Positions 15,575 to 16,489 of a DNA stretch of 16,489 bases are shown piece after piece (position 1 is the first letter of the stretch; every line of letters begins with the position of its first letter). Position numbers and translations under genes: made by a program. The stretch spans positions 336,444-352,932 of the forward strand of contig MU646652.1 of NCBI GenBank assembly GCA_026770585.1. The letters are read 5' to 3'. The notes below the pieces were generated by a model. The model ran no database searches. It was not told where the DNA came from and worked only from the letters and a program-made list of their open reading frames with translations. Source of the stretch: Baffinella frigidus. Taxonomy: Eukaryota > Cryptophyceae > Cryptomonadales > Baffinellaceae.

Positions 15575-15700
15575 GGTCGGGGGTTGGGGATTGGGGTTGA
15601 GGGTTTACATGTAGTGTGTCGGGGTTTCGGTGTAGGGTTCCGGGTTCCAGGTTCCGGGTTTCGGGTTGAGGGTTTGAGGTATAGGGTATAGGGTTTACCC
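15575..15700 (-). repeat. G-rich telomere-like array before the TPR exon acceptor
   Basis: On the minus strand this is C-rich (AACCCTCAACCCC, CCCGAAACCCGGAACC...) and runs to the acceptor CCCCGACCAG|G. Units are more degenerate than in the plus-strand genes. It is followed at 15705-15722 by a 17-bp copy of the exon start including the splice site (GTGCGGCGCTGCA on the minus strand). Confidence 0.8.
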
Positions 15701-15794
15701 TGCGCTGCAGCGCCGCACCTGGGTAGAAGCCACGTCATTGTGAGTGTGCGCGTGGGTGTGTCGAGCACGTGTGCATGTGTGAAACACGCGGGGA

Positions 15795-15915
15795 TACAGG
15801 GGTACCTCGCTCATAAGAAACCGCCCCCCCCTAGGACCCTACCGTAGGGCTATGCCTAGGGCCCTATGGAGGTCCTATGGGGGGGGCGGTTTCTTATGAG
15901 CGAGGTACCCCTGTA
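15795..15915. mobile_element. Palindromic TA-flanked element, copy 6
   Basis: It is the cleanest copy: 121 bp, TACAGGGGTACCTCGCTCAT to ATGAGCGAGGTACCCCTGTA, with arms of ~48 bp that include AAGAAACCGCCCCCC and its complement. There is no coding capacity. Confidence 0.9.
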
Positions 15916-15987
15916 AATGCCGCCACGTCCTTGTGAGTGTGCGCGTGGGTGTGGTGAGCACGTGTGCGTGTGTCAAACACGCGGGGA

Positions 15988-16108
15988 TACAGGGGTACCT
16001 CGCTCATACGAAACCGCCCCCCCCCCAGGACCACCATAGGACCCTAGGCATGGACCTACTGCAGGGCCCTGGGGGGAGGCGGCTTCTTATGAGCGAGGTA
16101 CCCCTGTA
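15988..16108. mobile_element. Palindromic TA-flanked element, copy 7
   Basis: It is 121 bp with the same ends as copy 6. The core differs (CCTAGGCATGGACCTACTGC) and resembles copies 2 and 3. Confidence 0.9.
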
Positions 16109-16489
16109 GGGTAACCGACATGGTCTGCAGCATCTGGCGGTGCGTCGTGCCATACGGTGGAAGACGACAGCATCTCAAGAGTACATACAAACCACACCCG
16201 TGGTTTGTAACGTGGTCTGTATGTGCGTGTGGAAGTGTGTGTGTGTGTGTGTGTGGGGGGGGGTATCTAGGATCTAAGGGCACATGATGACGCAAGGTTA
16301 TGCGGACGCCTAGGTAGATCCACTGAGGCCTCCGGACACATGGGGCCTGTAGCGTTCAGAGGGCCCAGCAGGTCTAGCTCTCCATTCGGCTCGCCGGGGA
16401 GAGGAGAGAGGGCAGGGGGGTGACACGAGAGAGAGAGATGAGAGAGAGAGATGAGAGAGGGGGGATCACCCAGGCGCGAGTAGCCCTTG
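16109..16489. other. Right flank: hairpin, GT and GA microsatellites
   Basis: A hairpin ACAAACCAC / GTGGTTTGT lies near 16187-16210, followed by a (GT) run at ~16235-16254. GA repeats (GAGAGAGAGATGAGAGAG) lie at ~16427-16460. A possible minus-strand exon at 16109-16170 could not be confirmed. Confidence 0.6.

Larger units (their letters stand above)
15729..16114. repeat. 193-bp tandem duplication, each unit with a palindromic element
   Basis: The units are 15729-15921 and 15922-16114. Both begin GCCACGTCNTTGTGAGTGTG and contain AAACACGCGGGGATACAGGG. The spacing between the two elements (15795 and 15988) is exactly the same 193 bp. The hairpin cores have diverged more than the flanks. Confidence 0.9.

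Noticed and set aside
16056-16295. Peptides such as GYLAHKKPPPP seen in several ORFs
   Set aside because: They are translations of the arms of the palindromic element and recur wherever it inserts.

Overview
The window is nuclear DNA of a eukaryote, most likely a unicellular alga or other protist with a repeat-rich genome. The evidence is GT-AG introns, GC-rich exons, an intact histone H4, an AATAAA signal, and long degenerate arrays of plant-type telomere-like heptamers (CCCTAAA, CCCCAAA, CCCTCAA) lying inside introns. I cannot name the lineage from sequence alone.

Layout. Bases 1-1480 hold short tandem and inverted repeats and a possible 5' exon. Bases 1490-6501 (+) hold a gene that long ORFs do not reveal. 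Nine small exons (46-106 nt) have matching phases and join into a ~213-residue class I SAM-dependent methyltransferase-like protein ending in TAA. Its introns carry telomere-like arrays, CT/GA tracts, hairpin elements and damaged copies of the gene's own exon edges. Histone H4 follows at 7577-7888 (+), with a 3' stem-loop and an AATAAA. Bases 8000-9870 are filled with hairpin/TIR elements, including two copies of a ~232-bp element. Bases 9873-11484 (+) encode a two-exon FAD-linked (berberine-bridge-type) oxidase. Its intron is a telomere-like array, and its first exon has a frameshift with a small in-motif deletion. Bases 11485-15440 are repeat-rich, with a 660-bp G-rich telomere-like array (12357-13017) and several hairpin elements. 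A TPR exon lies on the minus strand at 15448-15572, followed by a G-rich array and a 193-bp tandem duplication, each unit carrying one hairpin element.

Three patterns tie the window together. (1) Telomere-like arrays sit directly before 3' splice sites, with the C-rich strand as the sense strand, in three unrelated genes on both strands. (2) Introns contain partial copies of the adjoining exon end plus the splice site. (3) A near-palindromic ~121-134-bp element with TA at both ends (TACAGGGGTACCTCGCTCAT...) recurs at least six times plus fragments, and one copy has acquired an exon fragment. A ~47-bp sequence shared just inside the 5' splice sites of the methyltransferase and TPR genes suggests that introns, or their parts, move between genes. 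The three main genes show no obvious functional link.
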